Source: Topomyia yanbarensis
Lineage: Eukaryota > Arthropoda > Insecta > Diptera > Culicidae
Direction of reading: 5' to 3'
DNA length: 64,000 nt
Assembly (NCBI RefSeq): GCF_030247195.1
Contig: NC_080672.1
Span: forward strand, 183,891,310 to 183,955,309
Shown piece after piece: positions 46,377 to 58,200 of the stretch. Every line of letters starts with the position of its first letter. Positions within the stretch are counted from its first letter, which is position 1. The notes beneath the pieces were generated by a model. That model searched no databases and was not told the DNA's origin. It was given only the letters and a program-made list of their open reading frames with translations. A program made the translations under genes and the position numbers.

Positions 46377-47560
46377 TTTTGCCTTTCTCATATAAAGAAA
46401 GGCTATGCAATCACTGTAAAAATCGACTTTGAACCGAGGCCCGGAGGGCCGAGTGTCATACACCATTCGATTCAGTTCGTCGAGATCGGCAAATGTCTGT
46501 GTGTGTGTATGTGTGTGTATGTGTGTGTGTCATTTAAACTCACACAATTTTCTCAGAGATGGCTGAACCGATTTTCGCAAACTTAGTTTCATCTGAAAGG
46601 TAGAACGTTCCCATAAGCTGCTATTGAATTTTTAGTTGATCCGACTTCCGGTTCCGGAGTTACGGGTTGAAGAGTGCGGTCACACAGCAAATTCCCATAT
46701 AAACTGGTACCACCATGATGTTCAAATGATGTAAAACATATTAAAATTGATGTAACATTACTCTAGTTTACGGGTCTGGATCACTAATGATCAATCAAAG
46801 CAGCTTTGACCACATTGGCCACCTATGACGGTTCATGACGCCCCCGGGGAACCCGCCAAGTTCCTAAGCTAATATCACACCCATTCCCCAACGAATTCTC
46901 TACCGATTTTTACAAACTTGATTTCAAATGAAAGATACAGTAAACCATTCACTGTTGCTGAATTTCATTCGGTTCTGACTCTTGCTTCCGGAGTTACAGG
47001 GGTGTTAGTAAGGATACACTGGAATTTCTCATATAAATCGGTGCAATCGTAATACCTCAGAGGCTAAAAACTATTGAAATGGTCACCAAATTACTTCTAA
47101 TCGCAGATCTAGATCACTGATTGCCAATCAAATATTCTTTGAATATATTGTCCACTATCGACGATTCCGGAAGTCCGGAATTCCGGGCATATTTCACAAT
47201 TAAAGTCACATCGGTTCTTCGGTGATGACAACAGATTTTCTCAAACCAAGTCTCAAATGGAAGGCAAAATATGCAGTTGAGTATTGCGTCGCCGCCCCTC
47301 CCCCCACTTTGACCTTACACCTCCCTCCTTCATCACTCCGCTCCCCTTGGACCACCCTCACGTTCGCATTTCCTTCATCCACCCCGAATACCGAAATAAG
47401 ATGAAGGAATTCTGACGCATCCTTCTCTTCCACTCTACTAAGCCCCCATTCCCTCCACTTTCAAACCCATTCCATTCCATTCCATTCCAACATTTCAAAA
47501 TATAAGCACATGAAGATTACATTGAACTCATGCCGATTAAGCTAATTAAATATTATTCTT
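46377..47560 (+). repeat. Dispersed repeat, A half (plus orientation)
   Basis: The TTTTGCCTTTCTCATATAAA head and GGCCCGGAGGGCC stem are followed by a TG-rich microsatellite (46497-46530), then CACACAATTTTCTCAGAGAT. Internal modules include TGACGCCCCCGGGGAACCCG. A polypyrimidine tract lies at 47292-47330, and it ends TAAGCTAATTAAATATTATT. It matches 52206-53370 and 62406-63545. Confidence 0.8.
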
Positions 47561-48184
47561 TTGCCTTTCTCATATAAAAAGGTTATGCAATGGCTCCAAA
47601 AATCGACCTTCCAACCGAGGCCCGGAGGGCCGAGTCTCATATAACATTCGACTCAGTTCGCCGAGATCGCAAAATATCTGTGTGTATGCATGTTTTTTTT
47701 TTTTAGAGAGCAGTAAAAAAAATTTCAGAAAAACCCTGAGTGAGGAAAAATGTACAAAAACCCCATTGTCAGGGAACGGGTTTGGGCTGCCATCACCCGA
47801 CCCGCTAAAAACCACTGCTCTTGCCCAGAACCTGATTCCTCCCCGGCATTACCTTGCGGCATTACTTCGTGGAGGGGTTTTTATGTGCATAGCACACACT
47901 CTAATTCAACTACTTACTAGTTCGTTTCTTCCGTAGGGTGACAGCCCCACTCCTCTACACACCACCAATTCTCTACCATCCACACAGACTGGCAAGCTCT
48001 GCATGGCAGTCGGAAAACTGGCTGTGAGTCGAGGCTTAGTACTCCTCCCCTACGAGTACAGTCTGAGCGGCAAACTTCTGACTGTCTAATTCACCGAGCC
48101 CTGCGGCTCGCTTGTGCCGGTTAGCACCGCAACTCCCTTCTCGCACCATTCAACGCCGTTTACTCTTTGAGCACCAGACTTGTT

Positions 48185-48870
48185 CGCGAACTACTCGGTC
48201 TAGTCCCCGACGATGGACCTAGCCTACTCCGACGGAGAATTCCCCGGCGAGAGAAGTTCTCCCGAAACCGAGCCAACCAACCAGATGTCGAGGTCAGTTC
48301 GGCGATTCCGGTGGAGCAGAGCGTCCGGTTCGCTGATGCCCCGACGACCTGCGACTGGTGGTATTTCGTCGCGGTCTACTCAGTCTAGTCCCCGGCGGTG
48401 GATCTAGCATACGCCGACGGAGAGTTCCCCGGCGAAGGAGGCTCACCCGGTACCGATTCTACTTTTGTTTTAGCACCACAATTGCATGAGCCGTTTGGCT
48501 TCCTCTCGTTCCGTTTCGCCCGATCTACTCGATCTAGTCCCCGGCGGTGGATCTAGCCTACTCAACGGGCCATACAGTAGGTGCTGAGGTCTATCCGGCG
48601 ATTCCGGTTGGAGCGTAACTTCCGGTTCACCGGCGCCCCAACGACCCACTGCTAGCTCTGCGACGCGGTCTACTCGGTCCAATCCCCGGCGGTGGATATA
48701 GCCTACTCACGAGCTACCCGGAAGGATGTCGAGGTCGGTTCAGCGATTCCGGTGAAGCTTGACGTCCGGTTCCCAGGCGCCCCGACGACCCAACTCGGTG
48801 CTACATCACGCACTACTCAACTGGTCCCCGGCGGTGGACCTAGTCTACACAGTTGGAGAGTTCATCGGCG
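48185..48870 (-). repeat. Repeated 3' modules of R1-clade copy A
   Basis: The string CTACTCGGTCTAGTCCCCG with GGTGGATCTAGCCTACTC (plus strand) recurs five times, starting near 48185, 48375, 48527, 48667 and 48810, at roughly 140-190 bp spacing. Copy B has the same set. The last module overlaps the ORF2 stop codon region. The frames over these modules are not genes. Confidence 0.8.
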
Positions 48871-51224
48871 GCGGGAATTCTCTCGAAACCCGATTTGCGG
48901 TTTCTTGTTGGTCTCTACGCCACTTCCTCTGCAACTCGGAGAGTATGCTCGAGACCACTCTGTTGACAGCGTCCCAGGTATGTTCGTCACGGCACATCTC
49001 TTCGACGATATTGTCCACTGTCATACCAGGTATACCCCTACGAACTTCTTCGAATCTAGGGCATACGAAGACCACGTGTTCCGGTGTCTCCTGCACGGTC
49101 GCACAACCCGGGCAAAGGGGTGACGAAGCATGTCCAAACCGATGCAAGTACTTCCGGAAGCATCCGTGCCCGGACAAAAACTGCGTCAAATGGAAGTTCA
49201 CCTCTCCATGCTTCCTATGTATCCAGGCCGATACATTTGGGATGAGTCGGTGGGTCCACCTTCCTTTCTCCGCGTTGTCCCACTCCTGTTGCCATTTAGC
49301 CAACGAGTCCGCTCGAACCTGTCTCCTAGCGTTACGTGCATTTCTCCGCTGATAGCATTCCACGTCCTCCGCCAGGGTAATGCAGATGGGGATCATCCCG
49401 GCGATAACGCATACTCCCTCCGACGATATTGTTCTGTAGGCACTCGCGACTCGTACGGCCATCAGTCGGAATGTCCTGTTTAGCTTTTCACGGTTCCGCT
49501 TGGTTTTCAGCGCAGCACTCCAAGCAGGAACCCCATATCAAAGTATCGATGATGAAACAGTAGATAGCAGACGTCTCGTGCTGCTTCTCGGACCGCCGAC
49601 GTTTGGCATGATTCTCGCTATTGCGTTCGTTGCCTTCGCCGACTTTTCACAGGCGTAATCAACGTGGTTGTTGAAGCTCAACCGGTCGTCGATTATAACT
49701 CCCAATTGCTTCAGTGCACGTTTCGATGCAATCACGTGCCCTCCGACGTCGATCTGCATCCGTTGGGCCGATCTGCAGTTACTGACCAACAACACCTCCG
49801 TCTTGTGGTGAGCTATTTGCAGCTTGACCCCGTTCATCCAGCTCTCGATCGCGTCTATTGTCTCCGTCACCGACACCTCCACTTCTTCAAGTGTCTCACC
49901 CATCACCGTTAGTGACACGTCGTCCGCGAAACCTACGATTTTCACTTTCCTAGGCAGCTGCAGCGTTAAGACCCCATCGTACATCCCGTTCCAAAGGGTT
50001 GGACCGAGGATGGAGCCCTGAGGAACGCCCGCTGTGACACGCAATGACTTCTGTCCTTCGCTCGTCTTGTACAGTAGCACTCTGCTCTGAAAGTAGCTCT
50101 TCAGGATCTGGCACAGATAGTCGGGAACCCTCATTCTATGCAGCGCTGCAGCGATGGCTTCCCAGCTGGCACTGTTGAACGCGTTCTTCGCATCTATCGT
50201 GACCACAGCGCAGTATCGATCTCTTCTTCGCTTCTGTTTAGATGACTTCTCGGCACTCTCGAGCACTATCCGAATTGCATCCACTGTCGATGCTCCTTTG
50301 CGGAAACCAAACTGCATCTTGGACAGTCCGCGCTCACCTTCCGCGAATTTCGTCAACCTGTTAAGAATGATCCTTTCCAGGAGTTTTCCGAGTGTATCCA
50401 GCAGGCATATGGGTCAGTACGAGGTCGGGTCGCCAGGCGGCTTCCCTGGCTTCGGCAGCAACACCAGCTTCTGGACCTTCCACATTTCGGGGAGTTGCCT
50501 TCATTTAGGCACTTCTGCATCACTATCCTGAACATGTCCGGATATGCCAGGATCGCAGCTTTCAGTACCACGTTTGGTATTCCATCCGGACCAGGGGCTT
50601 TCTTTGGTTGTAGGCGCTTCGATGCTTCTACTAGCTCGTCGTTAGTCACTTGCCGATCCATGTTTGTTCCTTCTTCCTCGCCGTGCGGTGACGGTGGCCA
50701 TATAGTTGGATCGTGCTTCGGGAAAAGACCCTCGACGATTATCTTCAGCTTGCTCGGACACATTTCGGCTGGCGTCGTCGGACCCTTCATTTTCGCCATC
50801 ACGACTCGGTATGCGTCACCCCAGGGATTGGCGTCTACTTCTCGGCATAGCTCCTTGTGGCACTCTGACTTGCTAAGTCTGATCTCCCGTTTTAGAGCGG
50901 CCCTAGCTTCCCGAAACGATGCCTTATGCTCTTCTCTATCTGGCTCCGACCTTGCTCTTTGGGCCCGCCTTCTGGCTCTGAGACAAGCAGCGCGTAACGT
51001 ACTAAGCGTCTCGTTCCACCAGTAAGCTGGACGCCGTTTGTTGCGTGGTTCCAGATTTCGCGGCATTGTGGCGTCACAAGCCGCCACAATCCTTCTTGTT
51101 AGGTCAGCCGCATACACGTTCTCGGTCCCGCCGTTCGGCCGAAGTGCCTCAACAAAGAGGTCTTTGTTGAAGGCTTTCGTCTTCCACTTTCGTTCGCCGG
51201 TCACCCTTCTCTGTACTGCCGCGG
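48845..51224 (-). pseudogene. R1-clade LINE copy A ORF2: reverse transcriptase and C-terminal zinc motif, disrupted
   Basis: The frame opens with VTGERKWKTKAFNKDLFVEA, directly downstream of where copy B has its endonuclease. KKAPGPDGIPNVVLKA, a frameshift near 50490 (one G-run base shorter than copy B), FGFRKGASTVDAIRIV, VTIDAKNAFNSASW, GVPQGSILGPTLWN and GFADDVSL follow. A TGA at about 49540 replaces the glutamine codon of SSILQHGVPAW in copy B. The C-terminus (49462-48845) includes CPGCATVQETPEHVVFVC, the R1-type CCHC. Three breaks make this copy inactive. Confidence 0.9.
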
Positions 51225-51226
51225 GG

Positions 51227-51326
51227 TGTATGAATGTATGTATGTATGTATGTATGTATGTATGTATGTATGTATGTATGTATGTATGTATGTATGTATG
51301 TATGTATGTATGTATGTATGTATATA

Positions 51327-51362
<36 letters not shown>

Positions 51363-51370
51363 TATATGTG
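51227..51370. repeat. (TGTA)n microsatellite flanking R1-clade copy A
   Basis: About 36 tetranucleotide units with a short TATATATATATA interruption near 51323-51336. It is the right-hand half of the microsatellite that received copy A. The cysteine-methionine-tyrosine-valine frames are artefacts. Confidence 0.97.
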
Positions 51371-52205
51371 TGTGTATGTGCAGATTTGTTAACAAAATGT
51401 CCACATCGGTTTCTCGGAGATGGCTGAACCGATTTTTACAAACTAAGATTCAAATGAAAGGTATAATATTCCCATAGGTTGCTATTGAATGTTATTTTCA
51501 ACCGACATCTTGTTCCGGATTACGAGTTGAAGAATATGGTTACAAAACAAAATTTGTTGATTTGTCCACATCGGTTTCTCGGAATTTTCTGAACCGATTT
51601 TGACAAACTTGATTTTAAGTGAAAAGTCCATCAGCTGCTGTTCAATTTGGTGTGGATACGAGTTCTGGTTCCTGAATTACAGGGTGATACGTACGATCAC
51701 GCAGCAAATCCCGATTCTATCGAATTCTGCGATGAATGTAAAAAGGTGAATTTTTTTCCAAAATGTAAGCACAACTGTTGAATTTGTAGATCTAGGTCAC
51801 CAACAATCATTCAAAGTCTCTTTGGCCACACTGGCCACCATCGACGGATCCGGAAGCATCAAAATTCAGAAAAACGGTTATATTGGTTTCTCGAAAATGG
51901 CTAGACTGAAATGATCAACTTAGTCTCAAATGTAAGGCGTTGCGTCCCCGGAAACTGATATTAAATTCCATCTCCATCCGACTTCCAGCTCCGGAGTTAC
52001 GGGTTGTGGAGTGCGATCACATAGAAAACTCCGATTCAAATCGATACCGCGATGAATGCAAAAAGGTGCTCTTATATTTACTTAAGAAGTGTAATAAGAA
52101 TAAAAGACATTTCCATAATGTTATATTGTACGAACCAGCTATTAAATCATAGTTTGGAGAAATGAGAAAGGCACAATTGCACCTCTAGGTGGATTAAAAC
52201 AGGTT

Positions 52206-53370
52206 TTACCTTTCTCATATAAAGAAAGGCTATGCAATCACTGTAAAAATCGACTTTTTAACCGAGGCCCGGAGGGCCGAGTGTCATACACCATTCGATT
52301 CAGTTCCTCGAGATCGGCAAATGTCTGTGTGTGTATGTGTGTGTGTATGTGTGTGTGTCATTTAAACTCACACAATTTTCTCAGAGATGGCTGAACCGAT
52401 TTTCGCAAACTTAGTTTCATATGAACGGTATAACGCTCCCATAAGCTGCTATTGAATTTTTAGTTGATCCGACTTCCGGTTCCGTAGTTACAGGTTGAAG
52501 AGTGCGGTCACAGAGCAAATTCCCATATAAACTGGTACCACCATGATGTTCAAATGATGTAAAACATATTAAAATTGATGTAGCATTACTCTAGTTTGCG
52601 GGTCTGGATCACTAATGATCAATCAAAGCAGCTTTGACCACATTGGCCACCTATGACGGTTCATGACGCCCCCGGGGAACCCGCCAAGTTCCTAAGCTAA
52701 TATCACACCCATTCCCCAACGAATTCTCTACCGATTTTTACAAACTTGATTTCAAATGAAAGATACAGTAATACCATTGACTGCTGCTGAATTTCATTTG
52801 GTTCTGACTCTTGCTTCCGGAGTTACAGGGGTGTTAGTAAGGATACACTGGAATTTCTCATATAAATCGGTGCAATCGTAATACCTCAGAGGCTAAACAC
52901 TATTGAAATGGTCACCAAATTACTTCTAATCGCAGATCTAGATCACTGATTGCCAATCAAACATTCTTTGAATATATTGTCCACTATCGACGATTCCGGA
53001 AGTCCGGAATTCCGGGCATATTCCACAATTAAAGTCACATCAGTTCTTCGGTGATGACTGAACCGATTTTCTCAAACCAAGTTCCAAAAAGGAAGGTAAA
53101 ATACGCAGCTGAGTATTGCATCGTCGCCTCCCCCCCGCCTTGCCCTTACATCTCCCTCCTTCAGCATTACCGTCCCCTTGGACCACCCTCACGCCCGCAG
53201 TTCCTTCATCCACCCCGTATAAGATGAAGGATTTCTGACGCATCCTCCACTCCCACTCTACTAACCCCCCATTCCCTCCACTTTCAAACTCATTCCACCA
53301 ACATTTCAAAATATAATCACATGAAGATAACATTGAACTCATGCTGATTAAGCTAATTAAATATTATTCT
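52206..53370 (+). repeat. Dispersed repeat, A half (intact copy)
   Basis: Head ACCTTTCTCATATAAAGAAA, stem GGCCCGGAGGGCC, TG microsatellite (52325-52358), CCCCGGGGAACCCGCCAAG, polypyrimidine stretch near 53126-53170, end TTAAGCTAATTAAATATTAT. It joins the preceding B half without a linker. A useful reference copy for the A consensus. Confidence 0.82.
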
Positions 53371-53945
53371 TTTGCCTTTCTCATATAGAAAGGATATATA
53401 ATTGCTCCAAAAACCGACTTTCTAACCGAGGCCCGGAGGGCCGAGTCTCATATAACATTCGACTCAGTTCGCCGAGATCGCAAAATATCTGTGTGTATGT
53501 ATGTGTGTATGTATGTATGTATGTATATATGTATGTATGTATGTAGGTATGTATATATGTGTGTGTATGTGCAGATTTGTTAACAAAATGTCCACATCGG
53601 TTTATCGGAGATGGCTGAACCGATTTTTACAAACTAAGATTCAAATGAAAGGTATAATATTCTTATAGGTTGCTATTGAATTTCATTTTCAACCGACATC
53701 TTGCTCCGGATTACGAGTTGAAGAGTATGGTTACAAAACAATATTTGTTGATTTGTCCACATCGGTTTCTCGGAATTTTTTGAACCGATTTTGACAAACT
53801 TGATTTTAAATGGAAGGTCCATCAGCTGCTGTTGAATTTTGTGTGGTTCCGAGTTCTGGTTCCTGAATTACAGGGTGATACGAACGATCACGCAGCAAAT
53901 CTCGATTCTAACGAATTCTGCGATGAATGTAAAAAGGTGAAATTT
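53371..53945 (+). repeat. Dispersed repeat, B half, truncated on the right
   Basis: An uninterrupted head, stem and TATG microsatellite (53490-53575) are followed by GCAGATTTGTTAACAAAATG. It gives the empty-site structure for both R1-clade insertions. It ends at AATGTAAAAAGGTGAAATTT where another unit head begins. Confidence 0.82.
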
Positions 53946-54900
53946 TTGCCTTTCTCAATAGAAAGGTATTGCAATTGCTCTGAAAACCGACTTTTTAACG
54001 GAGGCCCGGAGGGCCGAGTGACATATACCATTCAATTCAGTTCATCGAGTTCGGCAAATGTCTGAGCGAGTGTATGTATGTGTGTATGTATGTATGTGTG
54101 TGTGTATGTGCGTCTGTGTGTGTGTATGTGACCAAAAATGTCACTCATTTTTCTCAGAGATGGCTGAACCGATTTTGACAACCTTAGTCTCAAATGAAAG
54201 ATACAACGTTCCCATAGGCTGCTATTGAATTTCTTATGGATCTGACTTCCGCTTCCGGAATTACAGGGTGGTGAGCACGAGCACGCAGAAAATGTCGATT
54301 TTAATAAATTCTGCAATGAATGTATAAAGGTGAAATTTTTTCCAAAATATGACCACAACTGCTTCGATTTGTAGTATTAGGTCACTAACATCCATTCAAA
54401 GTCTTTTTGGCCACATTGGCCACCATCATCGGTTCTGGAAGCCCCGGCGGAAGTATCCAAATTCAGAATAACAGTCACATCGGTTTCTCGGAGATGGCTA
54501 GACCGATTCAACCAAACTTAGTCTCGAATGAAAGGTGTTGCGCCCCCGTAAATGGCTATTTAATTTCATCCCGATCCGACTTCCGGTTCCGGAGTTACAG
54601 GTTGTGGCGTGCGATCACATAGCAAATTGCGATTCAAACCGATACTCCGATGAAAGCAAAAAAGGTAAAAATTTCGCTAAAATGTCTCTCAAACAACTTA
54701 AATTTGCTGTTCTAGGTCATCGACGGCCAACCAAACTTTCGTTGACTACATTGACCGCCATAGACGGTTCCGGAAGTGCCCGGGAAAAGCGGCCATCTTT
54801 CAAAATTGACGTAATCACATCAGTTTCCCAGAAATGGCTGGGCCGATTTTCACAAACTTAGTCCCAAATGATAGCTATGGTATCCCCACAGATGTCTATC
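53946..54900 (+). repeat. Diverged repeat unit of the A/B family
   Basis: It begins TTTGCCTTTCTCAATAGAAA with a GGCCCGGAGGGCC stem and GTTCATCGAGTTCGGCAAAT, then a TATG/TG microsatellite at 54064-54130 and several TTCCGGTTCCGGAGTTACAG modules. It resembles the 43170-45860 units more than A or B. No gene. Confidence 0.65.
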
Positions 54901-55045
54901 GTAGGATTTCTGACGCATCCTTCACTCCCACTCTACTAACCCCCCATTCCCTCCACTTTCAAACCCATTCCACCAACATTTCAAAATATAATCACATGAA
55001 GATTACATTGAACTCATGCTGATTAAGCTAATTAAATATTATTCT
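54901..55045 (+). repeat. A-half tail fragment
   Basis: From GTAGGATTTCTGACGCATCC it matches only the last 140 bp of the A half, ending TTAAGCTAATTAAATATTAT, and is followed directly by a B head. The A-to-B junction is thus preserved even though most of A is missing. Confidence 0.75.
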
Positions 55046-55212
55046 TTTGCCTTTCTCATATAGAAAGGTTATGCAATTGCTCCAAAAATCGACCTTCCAA
55101 ACGAGGCCGGGAAGGCCGAGTCTCATATAACATTCGACTCAGTTCGCCGAGATCGCAAAATATATGTGTGTATGTATGTGCGTATGTATGTATGTGTATG
55201 TATGTATGTATG

Positions 55213-58200
55213 TTTTTTTTTTTTTTTTTTTTTTTTTGAGAGCAGTAAAAAAAATTTTCAGAAAAACCCTGAGTGAGGAAAAATGTACAAAAACCCCATT
55301 GTCAGGGAACGGGTTTGGGCTGCCATCACCCGACCCGCTAAAAACCACTGCTCTTGCCCAGAACCTGATTCCTCCCCGGCACTACCTTACGGCATTACTT
55401 CGGGGAGGGGTTTTTATGTGCATAGCACGCACTCTAATTCAACTACTTCCTAGTTCGTTTCTTCCGTAGGGTGACAGCCCCACTCCTCTACACACCACCA
55501 ATTCTCTACCATCCACACAGACTGGCAAGCTCTGCATGGCAGTCGGAAAGCTGGCTGTGAGTCGAGGCTTAGTACTCCTCCCCTACGAGTACAGTCTGAG
55601 CGGCAAACTTCTGACTGTCTAATTCACCGAGCCCTGCGGCTCGCTTGTGCCGGTTAGCACCGCAACTCCCTTCTCGCACCATTCAACGCCGTTTACTCTT
55701 TGAGCACCAGACTTGTTCGCGAACTACTCGGTCTAGTCCCCGACGATGGACCTAGCCTACTCCGACGGAGAATTCCCCGGCGGGAGAAGTTCTCCCGAAA
55801 CCGAGCCAACCAACCAGATGTCGAGGTCAGTTCGGCGATTCCGGTGGAGCAGAGCGTCCGGTTCGCTGATGCCCCGACGACCTGCGACTGGTGGTATTTC
55901 GTCGCGGTCTACTCAGTCTAGTCCCCGTCGGTGGATCTAGCTTACGCCGACGGAGAGTTCCCCGGCGAAGGAGGCTCCCCCGGTACCGATTCTTCTTTTG
56001 TTTTAGCACCACAATTTCATGAGCTCTTTGGCTTCCTCTCGTTCCGTTTCGCCCGATCTACTCGATCTAGTCCCCGGCGGTGGATCTAGCCTACTCAACG
56101 GGCCATACAGTAGGTGCTGAGGTCTATCCGGCGATTCCGGTTGGAGCGTAACTTCCGGTTCACCGGCGCCCCAACGACCCACTGCTAGCTCTGCGACGCG
56201 GTCTACTCGGTCCAATCCCCGGCGGTGGATATAGCCTACTCACGAGCTACCCGGAAGGATGTCGAGGTCGGTTCAGCGATTCCGGTGAAGCTTGACGTCC
56301 GGTTCCCAGGCGCCCCGACGACCCAACTCGGTGCTACATCACGCACTACTCAACTGGTCCCCGGCGGTGGACCTAGTCTACACAGTTGGAGAGTTCCCCG
56401 GCGGCGGAATTTCTCTCGAGACCCGATTTGCGGTTTCTTGTTGGTCTCTACGCCACTTCCTCTGCAACTCGGAGAGTATGCTCGAGACCACTCTGTTGAC
56501 AGCGTCCCAGGTATGTTCGTCACGGCACATCTCTTCGACGATATTGTCCGCTGTCATACCAGGTATACCTCTACGAACTTCTTCGAATCTAGGGCATTCG
56601 AAGACCACGTGTTCCGGTGTCTCCTGCACGGTCGCACAACCCGGACAAAGGGGTGACGAAGCATGTCCAAACCGATGCAAGTACTTCCGGAAGCATCCGT
56701 GCCCGGACAAAAACTGCGTCAAATGGAAGTTCACCTCTCCATGCTTCCTATGTACCCACGCCGATACATTTGGGATGAGTCGGTGGGTCCACCTTCCTTT
56801 CTCCGCGTTGTCCCACTCCTGTTGCCATTTAGCCAACGAGTCCGCTCGAACCTGTCTCCTAGCGTTACGTGCATTTCTCCGCTGATAGCATTCCACGTCC
56901 TCCGCCAGGGTAATGCAGATGGGGATCATCCCGGCGATAACGCATACTCCCTCCGACGATATTGTTCTGTAGGCACTCGCGACTCGTACGGCCATCAGTC
57001 GGAATGTCCTGTTTAGCTTTTCACGGTTCCGCTTGGTTTTCAGCGCAGCACTCCAGGCAGGAACCCCATGTTGGAGTATCGATGACGAAACAGTAGATAG
57101 CAGACGTCTCGTGCTGCTTCTCGGACCGCCGACGTTTGGCATGATTCTCGCTATTGCGTTCGTTGCCTTCGCCGACTTTCCACAGGCGTAATCAACGTGG
57201 TTGTTGAAGCTCAACCGGTCGTCGATTATAACTCCCAATTGCTTCAATGCACGTTTCGATGCAATCACGTGCCCTCCGACGTCGATCTGCATCCGTTGGA
57301 CCGATCTGCAGTTACTGACCAACAACACCTCCGTCTTGTGGTGAGCTATTTGCAGCTTAACCCCGTTCATCCAGCTCTCGATCGCGTCTATTGTCTCCGT
57401 CACCGACACCTCCACTTCTTCAAGTGTCTCACCCATCACCGTTAGTGACACGTCGTCCGCGAAACCTACGATTTTCACTTTCTTAGGCAGCTGCAGCGTT
57501 AACACCCCATCGTACATCCCGTTCCAAAGGGTTGGACCGAGAATGGAGCCCTGAGGAACGCCCGCTGTGACACGCAATGACTTCTGTCCTTCGCTCGTCT
57601 CGTACAGTAGCACTCTGCTCTGAAAGTAGCTCTTCAGGATCTGGCACAGATAGTCGGGAACCCTCATTCTATGCAGCGCTGCAGCGATGGCTTCCCAGCT
57701 GGCACTGTTGAACGCGTTCTTCACATCTATCGTGACCACAGCGCAGTATCGATCTCCTCTTCGCTTCTGTTTAGATGACTTCTCGGCACTCTCGAGCACT
57801 ATCCGAATTGCATCCACTGTCGATGCTCCTTTGCGGAAACCAAACTGCATCTTGGACAGTCCGCGCTCACCTTCCGTGAATTTCGTCAACCTGTTAAGAA
57901 TGATCCTTTCCAGGAGTTTTCCGAGTGTATCCAGCAGGCATATGGGTCTGTACGAGGTCGGGTCGCCAGGTGGCTTCCCTGGCTTCGGCAGCAACACCAG
58001 CTTCTGGACCTTCCACATTTCGGGGAAGTTGCCTTCATTTAGGCACTTCTGCATCACTATCCTGAACATGTCCGGATATGCCAGGATCGCAGCTTTCAGT
58101 ACCACGTTTGGTATTCCATCCGGACCAGGGGCTTTCTTTGGTTTTAGGCGCTTCGATGCTTCTACTAGCTCGTCGTTAGTCACTTGCCGATCCATGTTTG

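Larger units (their letters stand above)
47693..51226 (-). mobile_element. R1-clade LINE in a TATG microsatellite, copy A (5'-truncated; Waldo-like)
   Basis: The poly(A) tail appears as a T-run at 47693-47704; the 5' end at 51226 abuts (TGTA)n. It is collinear with copy B at an offset of about 7533 bp. It contains a 3' untranslated region with five repeated modules and ORF2 without the endonuclease. R1-clade membership follows from the reverse transcriptase and C-terminal CCHC. The placement in an ACAY-type simple repeat is the known habit of Waldo elements, so Waldo-like is the working name. Confidence 0.87.
47561..52205 (+). repeat. Dispersed repeat, B half, split by an R1-clade LINE
   Basis: The left part (47561-47692) has the TTTTGCCTTTCTCATATAAA-type head, GGCCCGGAGGGCC stem and CGCCGAGATCGCAAAATATC, then enters TG/TATG. 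The right part (51227-52205) resumes in TATG and continues GTGCAGATTTGTTAACAAAA to ACCTCTAGGTGGATTAAAAC. The uninterrupted unit at 53371-53945 has the same two sequences on either side of its microsatellite, so the LINE sits exactly in the microsatellite. Confidence 0.82.

Noticed and set aside
48185..48870. CRISPR or satellite array from evenly spaced modules
   Set aside because: The modules diverge, lie in the 3' region of a LINE in both copies, and partly overlap its ORF2.
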